64,000 nt of DNA, from NCBI RefSeq assembly GCF_026230105.1, contig NC_079482.1, forward strand, positions 15,128,001 to 15,192,000, written 5' to 3'. A program made the translations under genes and the position numbers. The notes beneath the pieces are model-generated. The model made no database searches. It was not told where the DNA came from and saw only the letters and a program-made list of their open reading frames with translations. Origin of the DNA: Diorhabda sublineata. Lineage: Eukaryota > Arthropoda > Insecta > Coleoptera > Chrysomelidae. Positions 47,151 through 59,030 of the stretch are shown one piece after another; positions within the stretch are counted from its first letter, which is position 1; every line of letters starts with the position of its first letter.

Positions 47151-48849
47151 CTTTAGCTATCTCATATTCACTTAAAAGGAAGATTTATATATTAGGAGAA
47201 AACAAAAACTCTTTTTTTTTCAACTACTATAAAAATATCGTTCAGAATGAGAAAAAAATTAAGTTTGAGCCCTTAATATCAATATTAAGAGGTACTGTAT
47301 TTTGTATTCGCAGTTAAACTTCAATCTAAAATAATATATGATAACTTCTATAATATTTCATAGTTTACTTCAAAAAAATGTCTTGAAAACATAAAACAAC
47401 ATATTTTTCGTTTTTTTCTCATTTTTACTTTCCAAATTGATTGAGAAAACTTTATGTTAAACAGCATGATTCGAATAAAAGCGTTGAAAACTTATTCCAT
47501 TGTGGTTGGAAGTACTGTAAAAATTTTTCATGCGATTTTGTATATTATTAAAAAAATAGGTAATCTAAGTGCCTAGCGTTACCAAATAGTAACGGACTCT
47601 GCCGCCACATATTTTGTAACTCTAGCATAACGAATAATATCTTTTATATCTATGTTCTCAACCTAACGACTAACGGTCACAATATCTTTATCAAAATAAA
47701 ATGCTTGCACAGAGGTTGGCTTTATGGAATTTCTTTGAACTAACAAAAACTATCAGGTAGACCATACTCGTAATAGCTTTATGTCTGGTCTAGACTATAT
47801 GGTTTTCTTTTGTTCGCTTCTCTTAATTCTTTCTATAGGAAACGATCGCTATTTCGAAAATATACCGTAAAATGAGACTGCAGCGAAAATACTTAGGTGT
47901 TTTTATGGTAACGCTGGACTTTATTTGGTTAACACAAATGAGTATACGGAGAGAAGTTTAAAAAAAAGTGGTATATTGGACCACACAAAATAACAGCGAG
48001 AAAGGTGATAGTAAAAAGTAGACTCAATGATAAATCCATTGAATTATTTTGAGACTTACTACAAGATATTTCTCATCAGGAGCCTTGTTCAGGAGATTAT
48101 CAAGTTTTCTCACAAAATTTTACTCCTTCAATAGGAGTGAACAGAAAGTGAAAATACAAAATATTGTAATGGTTTTTTGGCATTTCATTTCTTTCTCCAA
48201 ATCCAGTGGTTGGAGGAGAAGAAATTTTGAGTGCACAACGCATATCTAAGAGATATTTATTTTTAAAATCGAATCTCGGAATAAAAACGAGTGATTTCAG
48301 AATAATTGGAGCAACAGCTTCTAATTTCAACTTCATATTACAGGAATGTAGCGAGAAAATCAGTAATTCGATCCTAGCAATTGCACGGAATTTACGAAGT
48401 TACCACAAAAGTTGTGTTTGAATTCTCAACTACTGACCGTAACAGAAACAATTTATCGTCTTCTTTGGTAGTAACTGTCATCGTCTTACTCAACTTTCTG
48501 TAAGCAGCACTACAAAAATGTATCTTTTGTGGATGGTCTTCTTCAGGATATTTTTCTATAGTTATGCATGTAGTAATTAAGCCATTTCAACAAAGAATGG
48601 TTAGCCTCCAAAATCAGAAAAGATCAGAAGTATAATTATCACCTAAAGATTATTCGGCAAAGGATGGACGAAAATCGGCGACTTAATTGGCAAGGAATGT
48701 GAAGAGTGTCACCCACACTCAAGGCATATTGGACTCAGTGAGACTCCCTGGAATAATGACTGTTAAAAATATCTTTAACATCGATAATTATTGCTAAAAA
48801 AGAAATCAGTTATTTATTCTGAGAACAAGACTAGTCAAATAGTGGAGAA
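47151..48849. other. Unassigned DNA
   Basis: No motif assigned. The 71-codon plus-strand frame at 48206-48421 is mixed in composition (IKTSDFRIIGATASNFNF) and could be part of the retroelement that follows, but I recognise no RT, RNase H or protease signature. The text at 48680-48740 includes a CEECH-like cluster of uncertain meaning. Confidence 0.3.
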
Positions 48850-49720
48850 GTTAAACGACAGTCATCTGGGGGTGGAGAAAGCCGTTCGGCGAATCCGTGA
48901 GAGATTTTATTAGGTGACACATTTCGACGAGGTGAAAGACTAGAGTAAAAAATATACGATTTGTGGTATCAGTAATGGACCACATCGCAAGAGAAAGTCG
49001 TCCATGAAACAGTGAAATGTTGGAATTTCTGACCACTCTGTCATCAGATGGTAAATACATTCTAGTCTTAGTTGACAATTTCATTCGGTGGTCGGTTAAA
49101 ATTACTGCGATTCCGAATCAGGAGGCCACAACTGCTGCAAAGTATTGGTGTAAGTTTTTATCTGTCGATAAGGTGTGCCATCGACAGTGATCAAAGAAGA
49201 AATTTCGAAAACCTTGTGTTCCAGGAAATCTGTGACAATTTGGGGATGGAGAAGACCTAGATTACATCGAATGGAATGGTCACGAGAATGAACAGGACCA
49301 TTGAAAGATACCTGTCCAAAGTAGTTTCAAGCCACCTTAATGAATGGATGAGTATTTATTCTTATATTCAATGGCTCATCGATTTGCTATTAATAATATT
49401 CTAGAGTTTGGCTATCCACCCGAAGAAGCTCTAGACGAAAAATATTATGTGATTCAATTGAGAGGTAAGACGGACGATGAACACGATCATAGTTACCATC
49501 GACCGAATGAAAAAACGCACGTCATGAGAGCAGTTTTAAAGAAGAGGACAAAGTGTGGCCACACAACCCTACAGGAGAAAAGGATTCCCTCCAAAATTGC
49601 AAAAACCTCTGAAAGTAGATCACTAATATCGTCTAGCACTGTTCGAAATAGACCATGACCAAGAGATAATCATATCCGAGAAGATCCTGAGTCTACCTAC
49701 GGAGAAATTATGGGCGGAAA
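48850..49720 (+). pseudogene. Gypsy-type LTR retrotransposon integrase
   Basis: The plus strand reads NDSHLGVEKAVRRIRERFY, then YTICGISNGPHRKRK, the HHCC zinc-binding domain with its first His replaced by Asn or Ser context. From about 49040 it continues SDGKYILVLVDNFIRW and AIPNQEATTAAKYW, which hold the first catalytic Asp. Then DQRRNFENLVFQEICDNLGM at about 49190-49250 holds the second Asp. After a stop, NGMVTRMNRTIERYLSKVVS follows: the catalytic Glu of GMVERMNRT is Thr here. The frame 49344-49658 carries DEYLFLYSMAHRFAINN and LEFGYPPEEALDEKYYVIQL, the C-terminal part. In the family the enzyme inserts element DNA into the genome. Three or more frame changes, stops and the lost Glu make this copy inactive. 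Protease, RT and RNase H were not readable upstream. Confidence 0.85.
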
Positions 49721-50008
49721 AGCCAGATAGCAAGTCACTACAGAGCAGTAACAACATTTGTTTATCCTTTTGGCAGATTATTGACTGGCATACAACATAT
49801 CCGCCAGTATAAAAAACTTAGGACTGGCAATCGTCTGCCTAAAGAAATTTGGGTAATTGAAAAAACTTCAATTTTAATTCCAACCCCGACAAAACGCTGA
49901 GACCCAAGCACAATTCGCAGTACGTCTTCCAACTGCTTACAATTAGGAATATATAGATCAATCCATCTACCGCGATGTGAAGGATATGCTTCAAACGTAC
50001 CGAAATAT
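49721..50008. other. Probable 3' region of the Gypsy-type element
   Basis: No motif is read; the assignment rests only on its place after the integrase. Confidence 0.25.
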
Positions 50009-50540
50009 GTACTGAAATCCAACGTGAACAAACTCACTATGACTAAAATAGGAAGCAACTAATTGGATTTCAGCTATACCCCACGTCATCTTCACCCAAT
50101 AAAGATGGTACCCTCTTATTTTTTCAAGATCAGAAAGTGGAGAAATGAGCGAAGTTGCCGATTTAAACATCCAGTCCTGGTTACACAGAAGTTCATCGAG
50201 GGACTGTTTTCTAAATGGGGGGTAATATCGAACTCACCCACTGATATATACTGTGAAGCCAGTCCTGTTTAAATATGTAATTAAAGCCACCGAGACAATG
50301 TACTGAAATCCAACATGAAGAAACTGGTTATGACTACAATAGCAAGTAACCAGTTGGATTCGCGATTCATCAAGAACATAGTAAAGGTGATCTTTCAGGA
50401 TACCAGTGTCTACGTAATAATTTGTAGCTTCACATCTCATTATCAGTACCTAATGAAGACGGTGGCCTATTATTTCCATAAGACCGGAGTGTGCAGTTAT
50501 ACGTCCAGTTGCACATTTAAACATTCAGTCAGAAGTTTCT
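50009..50540. repeat. Diverged tandem duplication downstream of the Gypsy integrase
   Basis: Two adjacent copies start with GTACTGAAATCCAAC (50009 and about 50298) and share about 60 bases of near-identical text, including GACTA[AC]AATAG[CG]AAG[CT]AAC. A second shared block, [CG]ATTTAAACAT[CT]CAGTC, comes near the end of each (about 50160 and 50513), but at a different distance, so the copies differ by an insertion or deletion of about 65 bases. Confidence 0.65.
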
Positions 50541-50639
50541 GAAAAAGCTTTTTTATTTCTTCCCGTGAACCCATCAGAATAATGAAAAAGAATCCAAACG
50601 ATGTATTCAATTTAATGAGTGTGTTAAGTATTGGTAGAT

Positions 50640-50740
50640 AGTCTAGTATGAATGTTATAGAATAGTTTAGTGAATAGATTATCCTACAAATAAATCACGT
50701 AAGTAAGATATACTGTGTATATAAATTCATCCCACAGTTT
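50640..50740 (+). repeat. Possible LTR 3' end
   Basis: About 90 bases here, including ACAAATAAATCACGTAAGTA and ATACTGTGTATATAAATTCA, are repeated with changes at 56515-56615 (ACAAATAAATTAAGTAAGTG, ATACACTGTGTGTATGAAAC). The piece follows a Gypsy integrase at the expected side, so it may be the end of its 3' LTR; no 5' LTR was found. Confidence 0.35.
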
Positions 50741-50961
50741 AAAAACTATTTACATAAATAAGAACATTACACTGTTAGTAGTTCCTCATATCGTGAACTA
50801 TCCTTTCATGAAGCTTGCTATTATCATTTAGAAAAAAACTGTTTGGTTATAATCTCCTGTAAATAAAAGTCCAAGTACAATGGATACAATGGTACAATAA
50901 TATAGGGAATTTGAATACCGTTTCTTACTTCAACCCTATATTGTTCCATAATTCAATGCCT

Positions 50962-50965
<4 letters not shown>

Positions 50966-51039
<74 letters not shown>
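50966..51039. repeat. (AT)n microsatellite, about 37 units
   Basis: Uninterrupted AT dinucleotide array. As at 43860-43941, the sequence to its right may be an element read on the minus strand and ending in this array, but that element is not identified. Confidence 0.9.
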
Positions 51040-51041
<2 letters not shown>

Positions 51042-51450
51042 GTACCATATCAATTTCTCGGTATATGGCCCAGTAGGTCTCTAGGGATCATGTCCTTGTA
51101 AATTTTTTGTCTTATTTCGTGTTTTCTTGCCAGTTCGTATCCAACACGGATCAATGCATTCCTACACTTTTTTTCCAATTTATTCTTATTGTCTAGTTAC
51201 TTTCCCAATATTGGTTGATGTATATAGGTTTGTAACCTTATAACGGGGGAGAGAATGTATTTTGTTTCGAGTTTAGTCAATTTTGTCAATTCAAATTTTG
51301 CAATTGGTAATAAACGTTTTACGACACAATGTGCAAATCTCATTAAGTAATGTGATTTTAAATTCCCTTTGAATATGGAACAACTAAGCTTTTTGTTAAG
51401 AGTCATATGCTACGTGGGTTGGTGAGTAAGTTATAATATATGTATGTACT
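51040..51450 (-). other. Possible unidentified element end
   Basis: On the minus strand the frame 51406-51197 (KRLLPIAKFELTKLTKLETK, LSPVIRLQTYIHQPILGK) is followed in other frames by NALIRVGYELARKHEIRQKI and RDLLGHIPREIDMVHN before the (AT)n array. The text looks coding-like, but I do not recognise it. Confidence 0.25.
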
Positions 51451-51504
51451 CAGAACGTGAAGTCATATAAGTTATATACTCGAAACATTCCTCTTTGTCA
51501 AAAA

Positions 51505-52420
51505 ATGGAACATTTTTGTGCGAATATCTTATTCGACAATCAACGTGAATTAACCCAACAGCAGTGTGCTGATCAACCCGATTCGCCTTTGGGTGATAAA
51601 GCACCATCTCGAGCCACCATGTTTCGCTAGTTTTCCGAATTCAATCGTGATCTCACTTCGCTACAGGATGAATTTGAAGCTCGTCCAAAATCGGCTGTTA
51701 TGACAGAAAACATCAATGCTGTGCTTAAACTGATATGGCAAGATCGTCATGTTTCAAACCACGAGATTGTGTCATACTTGGCAATAATTCTACTTGCATA
51801 CAATCAATATTGCATGAACATTATGCTGTCAAAAATATTTGTTGTCGTTGGATATCGCAAAATTTGATAATCGTTCAAAAAAAGCTCGTGTCGACTAGTG
51901 GAGAAAAATGCTGAGAAATTCGGTGCTAAAACGTTGTTACAAGATTGTGACAGGCGATGAATCTTGGATCTATGCGAAATCCAACAAAAGTTGTTCGCGC
52001 ACCAAGCACTTTGAAGCAAAAGGTGGCCACCGTTCTATTATTGCAACTTAAATTAATCAATTCTTGTATACCAGTAGAAATCCAATCGCAAAAGACGAAT
52101 CATTCTCCACCACGACAATGCGAGCTCTCACAAATCAGTTCAATCAAAAACCTTTTTGAACAGTCAAAACATCGATTTAATAGGTCATCCACCGTATTCT
52201 TTGGCGCTTAATGATTTCTTCTTGTTTTCGCCGATCAAAAATAAATTGCGAGGTCAATGTTTTGCAACACCTAAAGAAGCGGTTGATTCGTTCGTACAAA
52301 TCACATGTTTTGGAGGTACCTCAATTGAAATGGAGCGAATTCTCGACAATCCGTTCAAAGGCATGTAAAAGTGCATTGATCTCAATAGAGAATAGTTTGA
52401 AACACAATAAAACCATATCC
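51505..52420 (+). pseudogene. Mariner transposase, nearly full-length but broken
   Basis: The plus strand reads MEHFCANILFDNQRELTQQQ, DKAPSRATMFR, a stop for Trp, FSEFNRDLTSLQDEFEARPK and SAVMTENINAVLKLIWQDRH, the double helix-turn-helix region. After a decayed middle it reads KIVTGDESWIYAKSNK with the first catalytic Asp (about 51955), ILHHDNASSHKSVQSK with the second (about 52090), and HPPYSLALNDFFLFSPIKNK with the third (52216). It ends near KCIDLNRE. Mariner needs 34 residues between the last two Asp; here there are 32, because YSPDLAPND has become YSLALND, a two-residue loss. A catalytic-geometry change, several stops and shifts make it inactive. Full proteins of this group are about 345 residues. 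Terminal inverted repeats were not found. Confidence 0.85.
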
Positions 52421-53164
52421 AATTATAAATATTTGTTTTTATTCATCTATCTCTAAATTTGAGTAGCAATACTAGTATCAAATGAAAATTTGCCAAATTT
52501 CTATATCACAATGCATTTGTGGAATATTCAACTCCATTGTCCTTTCATTTCTTTTATTTTGCTGGTTTGAAAAGAGAGAAATATAATAAATTAAAAAATA
52601 TGGAGATCACTTTTCGAATTAGTTGAATCATCCTCATTTGTATCAAGTTCCAACCATTGAAATAATTTTTTCTAACTTCATATTATTTTGCTTACTTTAT
52701 TTAGGGTGGAACTGGTTAATGCTGATAGATAACAATTTACTGACAACTTTTCAATAAATCATATTATTATATTCAAATTTGTTACTCACAAATTTTCCAA
52801 TTTGATTGAGTTTTCGTATCTCCAGATTTCCATTCTTCAGATTCGATAATTGTAGAAGATTGTTGTCCATTTAAAACCTTAACCTGATAATAAAATCCGT
52901 TCTACTAAGCCATTACTCCAAACAACCTGTTCCACATACTGTTATTTTGTTGAGTTGGAACTCGTATCTAGCTTTCAATTCAAGATAAATTATATTATTG
53001 GTATTTTATGGGTAACAAACAAAAATTTTTGGTTCTGTGTTAGAGATGGCGTTACATAGAACAAATTATGCTCTGCAAGGCTCAGGCTGCGGTGATTTTT
53101 TGATGTTAATTCACGGGCAGCGTTTGTTAGTTAGCAGTTACATATCACATTCATTCATTCACAG
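52421..53164. other. Unassigned A+T-rich DNA
   Basis: The first 40 bases are probably the 3' untranslated part of the mariner copy. Nothing else is recognised. Confidence 0.35.
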
Positions 53165-53990
53165 ACCACATTCGACTCAATAGATAGAAACATGGTATGA
53201 GATAATATGAGAAAAATAGAAATATTTGGAAAAAATAATATAGATAACAAAAGGATTATATGGAAACGTGAGAGGGAAAAAGATCGACAAACTTTATGAT
53301 GGGGATGGAGGTAAACGGGAAGATGGTCTTAGCCATCTTTTATTTATATTCGTCAGAGATGGGATGATGAAAACAATAGAATATAACATCTATAATGGAT
53401 TCAATAATTGGCTACAGAAACATAGAACCGGTGCAAAGAGACGGATCAGTCTCTATTAGTAGTAGATAGATTTAAGAAAATTGAAGGAAAAGTAGACATA
53501 TGGATAATGACAATAGAAAATCTGAGAATGGAGTTGAATATCAAGAAACGGAAAAGGATGACAGTAAATCAGAAAAGACCAGATGGGACAGATTTCATAA
53601 TATAACGACAAAGGATAGATAAAGTGACATTTGAATAATTGGGAATCATTGTTTCAGAACACGGTAATACCTAGAGATAGCAAGCAAAGTGAGAAAAGCC
53701 AACCAAATATCCGTCGAATATCCTATGCTTTTAACAAAGGATTTTCAGAAAAAATATGGACATGGAAAAAGGAAGTATAAAACTTGATAACAGTACCGAG
53801 GTTTATATATGGAAGTGAAACCTAAGTAATGAGAAATAAAGACTCCTAAAAGAAAGAATACTATCAGCATGAAACAACCATGGAAAATAGCAGGAACAAC
53901 GGGATAGGATAAGAAATGATGTGATCATAAAAATGCTCAAACAGGAACCAATAAGAACAAAATTGTTCCAAGATGTTTGAATTGATTGGC
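53165..53990 (+). pseudogene. RTE-like non-LTR retrotransposon RT fragment, highly decayed
   Basis: The plus strand reads FDSIDRNMV (palm motif AFDxIDR), then GKREDGLSHLLFIFVRDGMM (for RQGDxLSPLLFxxxxDxxM) in the frame 53268-53459. About 170 bases later come LKKIEGKVDIWIMTIENLR and ELNIKKTKRMTVNQ (for LNxxKTKxM), FEYLGIIVSEHGNT, and VPRFIYGSET (for LLYGSETW). Near 53890-53960 RDRIRNDVIIKMLKQEPIRT matches the C-terminal part (TDRIRNExI). The catalytic box region between 53430 and 53530 is shortened and has no FADD. The copy is dead. Text similar in style to a retroelement 3' region continues to about 54160 without a readable motif. Confidence 0.7.
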
Positions 53991-54755
53991 TACTAAAAGT
54001 AGCACAGAGCGACTAACGACAGGTTGCTGTTCTGATAAGACCCAGGAACGTCGAAACTAGTCAGTGGTTACAATTCTCTCTTTGCAATGGTGATCCATTA
54101 GGAATCTTGACATCTCCTTTGGAGATTGACAGACTTCAGACTGAAATTATGGTCAAGTACATTATGAAAATATGTATGGAAATATTACAATAAGAAAAAT
54201 TATTACATCAATTAGTTAATTATTACGGTGTGTTAAATTCTGGAATGTGTTCTAGAGAACATGAGATTTTTTAATTCAATATTCAAATTGGAGCTTGATA
54301 GAAATATAAAGCCTAAATTCTAGTTACCATAGAAATCGTTATCAATTATTATGAGTGATATTCGTTATTGTTATACTTTTTTATTGTAATTCACCTTAAT
54401 TTGGAGAGCTCGGAAATATATTAGAGTTAGGAGAGCTAAGTGTTCAATTTTGTCACAACGAAAGAAACAGGTTCACAGGTTGAACCATTATGGAATTTGT
54501 AAAATTCTAGATTTTTCGGCTCCCACTTTAAAAGGAATTATCAAGAGCGGGGTTGAGATAGGTTGGTAACTCAATCATTGTTAAGAAGAGATCCGATCCC
54601 GTGGTCTCTACTCTACGCAATGAATCACCCCTTTATTTTTTGATTGAGTTCGTTGCCTGAATTTGCTACTCGTTGGAATTTTACAGAGGAAATGAGAAGC
54701 TGAGAACAAAAAATGAAATAATCAAAATAGAGATAAAAGTAATAGTGTCCATATA

Positions 54756-54758
<3 letters not shown>
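53991..54758. other. Unassigned DNA
   Basis: The piece AGGAACGTCGAAACTAGTC at about 54044-54062 recalls the end text of Penelope-like elements, but this alone is not enough for an assignment. The rest is A+T-rich. Confidence 0.3.

Positions 54759-54831
<73 letters not shown>
54759..54831. repeat. (AT)n microsatellite, about 36 units
   Basis: Uninterrupted AT dinucleotide array; no element border was recognised on either side. Confidence 0.9.
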
Positions 54832-54832
<1 letters not shown>

Positions 54833-55879
54833 CTTGAATGATAATGAAATATTAAATGCCTTCATGCCCCCCTAGAGGTGAGTTCCATTTTATATACAAG
54901 ACGTTCAAGGAAGTTAGGTGCGTAATGTATTGCATGAAGTAATGTCCTTAGAGGCATTTCTCCTCGGTGTAAAGGCTAGCATACACAACACCTGATACGT
55001 ATTTCGAAATTCAATAAGCTCTTTTTCCGTCACACTAACCGGATTGGGAAATTGGAAACTGCAGTTTAAGTCACAGATTAAATTGGATTTCTTCGAAATA
55101 ATTCGGAGAATACTTAAATTCTGCAATACGTTTTAATTCAATAGGTGCAGTGTTTTAAGAACTATCCTATTAAAATAAATATTCCATATCTTATAATACA
55201 CTTAAAATTACTTATAAAACCTATACTCACGAATAATGTAATTGTCATCTTTGAATGGAAAATATCGGAAATTATTGAGATGCTGAAGTGTCGTTTACTA
55301 AAAATGTAGAAATGAATTATTTTCTAACTAATAATGCATTATTTCAATAGTATAATTCAATAATATAATGGAACAATGTTCAGTTAGCTCTCGAATTCTG
55401 TCAACTTGTTTGATTTTATTATTTAATATGGCGATTTTTGAGGTCGATGCAACAATTATAGCGTTCATAAAATATTTATTGTATCGTACAACTTTACTTC
55501 ACAGCACAATTCATCCAATTTAAATGCTACACAGTTTTTGATTTTGTCCTCCAATACGCTACTAACGGTAAGAAATAACAGAGATAATATTTATTATTTA
55601 TTTATGTTTTGCTTCTTTTCAATTTATACGATGAATTTTATACAATATGCATCCCGAAATATGATGTCATTCAGCCAGCTGACTTATCCGTCTTTCATCA
55701 TTTTTCAGACGTTTCATCTATCTGTCGTGTATTCTACTCGGATAACTGTCAATTGGACTCCGTTGTGAAGTAATAGAGCAGTAAAGTTTCATCCGCTGTA
55801 TCATATCAACGCAAAAAAACTTGGGTGTAACAAGATTGAACACTATGAAAAACTGTTCAGAATTATCATTTCATCGTTG
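54832..55879. other. Unassigned A+T-rich DNA
   Basis: No supported feature. The frames at 54914-55126 (minus, 70 codons) and 55538-55768 (plus, 76 codons) match nothing I know. Confidence 0.35.
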
Positions 55880-56100
55880 TGTTTGGTGGTTTGTGAGCTC
55901 GCGAACAGAGATTTTATATACCCAGAATTTATTTACGATATGTACAAAACGTTCTTTCAATTTCGCAGATTCACAGTTACCCGAAATAATTTTGTGGTGA
56001 CCGCTTCTTCAGGGCCTCCACTATGTACAACGTTGTAGGTGTTAATTCCGCCTCGTTTAAATTTATCAAAGCACTTCTTGACGGTTCATTTTCATGAGGC
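55880..56100 (-). pseudogene. Mariner transposase N-terminal fragment
   Basis: On the minus strand a single frame reads TVKKCFDKFKRGGINTYNVV, HSGGPEEAVTTKLFRV and, after a stop, KNVLYI. This fits the second helix-turn-helix of mariner transposases (WFxKFKRGxxSxEDxxRSGRPxEAVTxENIxKV), with the conserved Trp, Asp-Arg and Arg-Pro lost. The text before it (VRLDEDQSNIAS) may be the first helix-turn-helix. No DDE part follows. It belongs to a different subfamily from the copies at 22010-22470 and 51505-52420, judging by the KFKRG and EAVT text. Confidence 0.55.
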
Positions 56101-58619
56101 AATGTTCGATTGATCCTCATCAAGCCTAACTTTCGCTTTAATCTTTTTTTTTTTTCATTTTTTTACCAAATACCAATACGAACACGTTCACGACATGGAT
56201 CGTGAAGTCGGTTCGATTCTTCCAATAAAATCTGACATTTGTTGGACGCGTCGGGTACAATTTTCCAAGAAATAAAGCGGCAAACCTTTTGTTTTATAAC
56301 CTCATTTATAATATGTTATGACCGTTTTTGTAAAATCAATTTCTAGGGTGGCTTTTGTGATTTCTTACATTCTTACATTCTAGAACCGAATTATTGAGAA
56401 ATCCGTTTTGCATATACGCTTATTTATCAGCGAGTAAGTTATTGAATAATTTGATGTTATCCCGAACACATCGGAATTCAGAAGTAAACGGTGAACTTAA
56501 AAAAATTGATATGTTAAAAATTGAACGAGTGTTTATTAGTAAATTTTAGTGGGGAGTATACAAATAAATTAAGTAAGTGGGATACACTGTGTGTATGAAA
56601 CTACCGCACCATTGAAAAAAAATTTAATGAATTAGATGAAGAACATTAGAATATCTAACACACGAAATACCTTTTCATTAAATTTCTAGAACCAACAAAA
56701 GTCTCTTCACTCATAGCTCATAATTCAAAATACGGCATTTTTCTAATATAAACGTGTCTTGGATCTAACTGAAAATCATATTGATTTGATATTAAGGTTT
56801 CAAGTAGATTAATATTATTGGTTTGTGTGTATATAGCTCATATATATGTATATCTTGATGGAACTTTTACTTCCCAACTTCTCACGCTTCAGGACACAAT
56901 TTCCGTCTAAGTCGATTGTCAAAAGAAACTTCATGATTTCTTTTAACTTTATTGTCGCTTGACAACGTCTTTATGTGCTATATACGTAACTTACTCACGC
57001 GTGTAACTCCTATACAACAGTTGCGGATACTGAAAAACCTCCTTTCGAAAAATAATTTTTACTACTCCTGTTCATTGATGTCAAGAAAATCGGGTTATAA
57101 ATATAATAACTGCGACTGCCACATATCAATAAATATAACATTGTTTACGATTTTTGTATTTCGCTATTTTTTATTATTTGTATACCTCTCATTTCTTGAG
57201 AAATTAAATGTTTTGCTGAATTGTACCATTAATGTTCCAATTTTTCATTTATTTTTTCATTTTTCATCACACGTGTTACACAGAAGATTATATCATAACC
57301 ATTGACCGATACGCAGATGAAATAACAACTGAAATTAGATAATCTTAAACGGGTCAAATGATTTTTAAATAATTGAGGCAACTCTACACGCGCGACATGA
57401 TCAATGATCGCAACCTAACACAGCAACATAACATATTTATTTCAAAATAACCCTTTGTTTGGAAGCCAAACCAACTGGAGCTAGAAGCCAGGGAATCTAC
57501 CTACTATGGAAATAAGTAAGTGACTATATCATGGTTTCGGTGACCAACTTACAGCAATCCTATATTTTTATCATGTATATTTCATAGGTAGTATTTCCAA
57601 GAAAAACCATATAGAATATTCAAATCTGACTCCAATACTTATCATCACGATCTTGCACCATTGAACTGACAATATTAGTTTCACAGTGCAATTCAATTTC
57701 ACTGTATAAGAATTTGGTCAATAATTAATTAGAATATGGATTTCTTCAATATCTCTAGGATCATATTATCCAAATTCCTATTCTCCTTTTTTACCTGAAA
57801 AGTAAAATATTGTAGACTGAATAAATATCATTTCTCCACATCAACACACGTTTTATGAACCCACAGTTTGACATATTAGTAGCAGATCAAATATCATATC
57901 AACTTTTTATTAACAAATTCCAGCATTCCTCATCATATATTCTATTGTCTCTAATCTTCGGTTTTCCGTATATTTGCTTTTTAAATTATGCAGTAGCCTC
58001 TAATTTATCTGTTATTTTGAGCGAGCCTTTCATTATTAAAAAGGAGGGGATGGGCTAATGGAAGAAACAATGATTTTCTTCAACATTTGATGCCATGAGT
58101 TTGGCTTCTAATCCACTCTTTGTATTATACGAACATAGGTGCTTGTTATGTTCCTTATATTTCATTACAAGGAAAAAGGATTACAAACATGCATCTTTTA
58201 TTATTATTCTGCATGATCTGCATAACCTAACCTCACTTAACTCATGAGCAAAATAAACTGGAATAAGAAGCACTCTCAGAAGTATTTGGAAACAGCCAAG
58301 AATTAGAAAATTCTTCTGTGTTACTGTATACTGTAGTAAAATCAATATTTTTCACTAATATCTATACCGTACGATTATCACACTTCTGTTTCAATAATAT
58401 ATGATGTTACTGAACAATAATGATTTTCTTTATATATCTCCTCAATTCAAGAAGAATTCATTTACCGACTCAATACAACTTCACACTGTTTCTTTAAAAC
58501 TTGGTAGATGATTGGGATGATGATAATGAATTGAATCAGTACTTTTACTTTAATTGCTTTAGCACCTTTTTGTTGTTTGCAAAACGTGCTCATATGAAGC
58601 TTTCGGTAGAAGTTGATTC
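56101..58619. other. Mostly unassigned DNA
   Basis: A stretch at 56515-56615 repeats the possible LTR end found at 50640-50740. The 117-codon plus-strand frame 56952-57305 is rich in Phe, Leu, Tyr and His and shows no motif. Confidence 0.3.
56515..56615 (+). repeat. Second copy of the possible LTR 3' end
   Basis: About 90 bases similar to 50640-50740, including ACAAATAAATTAAGTAAGTG and GATACACTGTGTGTATG. No integrase or other retroelement coding text lies next to it, so it could be a solo LTR remnant. Confidence 0.35.
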
Positions 58620-59030
58620 GGGTAGGACTCTTTTGAATAGATGTATATGTATATATAGATTTGATGTCTCGTATACACTGCTACTCAAAGGATCTATTGT
58701 GTTCCCCTTTCTTGCTGCGATACTGTAATGCTTGATAATACCCAGTGTTTACAGCTGATCCATTAATCCCAATCCTTTTAAAAAGTCTAGAATGTGGGAT
58801 GACTTTACTTGCCAGAGAATTTCGTCTTCTATTTCAAGCGCTTCCAGGTTTAGTGGTCTGGAGTTCGTTAGTGTTTCACACTTCGAGAAAATGTTGATAG
58901 AGGTTTCGTCTTCTGTTCATCTTCTGTAGAACAAAATGTGCACGCCGCATTATCTGCTAAGTCTAGCGTCTTCAGGTGTACAGGTGACAGTGCCCCGATA
59001 GAACTCTTGTTAGTATTCATATATTGTTTC
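58620..59030 (-). pseudogene. R1/LOA-like non-LTR retrotransposon 3' end, second copy
   Basis: On the minus strand this reads HLKTLDLADNAACTFCSTED and, after a short duplication, TSINIFSKCETL, the cysteine-containing tail seen at 21880-21980 (HLKTLDHTDNAACKFC). DNA similarity to the first copy continues through the 3' untranslated region, for example CTCGTATA[CT]ACTGC[GT]ACTCAAA. An 11-base direct duplication in the stretch TCTTCTGTTCATCTTCTG at about 58910-58927 breaks the frame. Nothing of the RT or RNase H part is present, so this copy is heavily 5'-truncated. Confidence 0.8.

Noticed and set aside
54000..54160. Possible Penelope-like 3' end (AACGTCGAAAC text)
   Set aside because: One short motif without RT or endonuclease text nearby.
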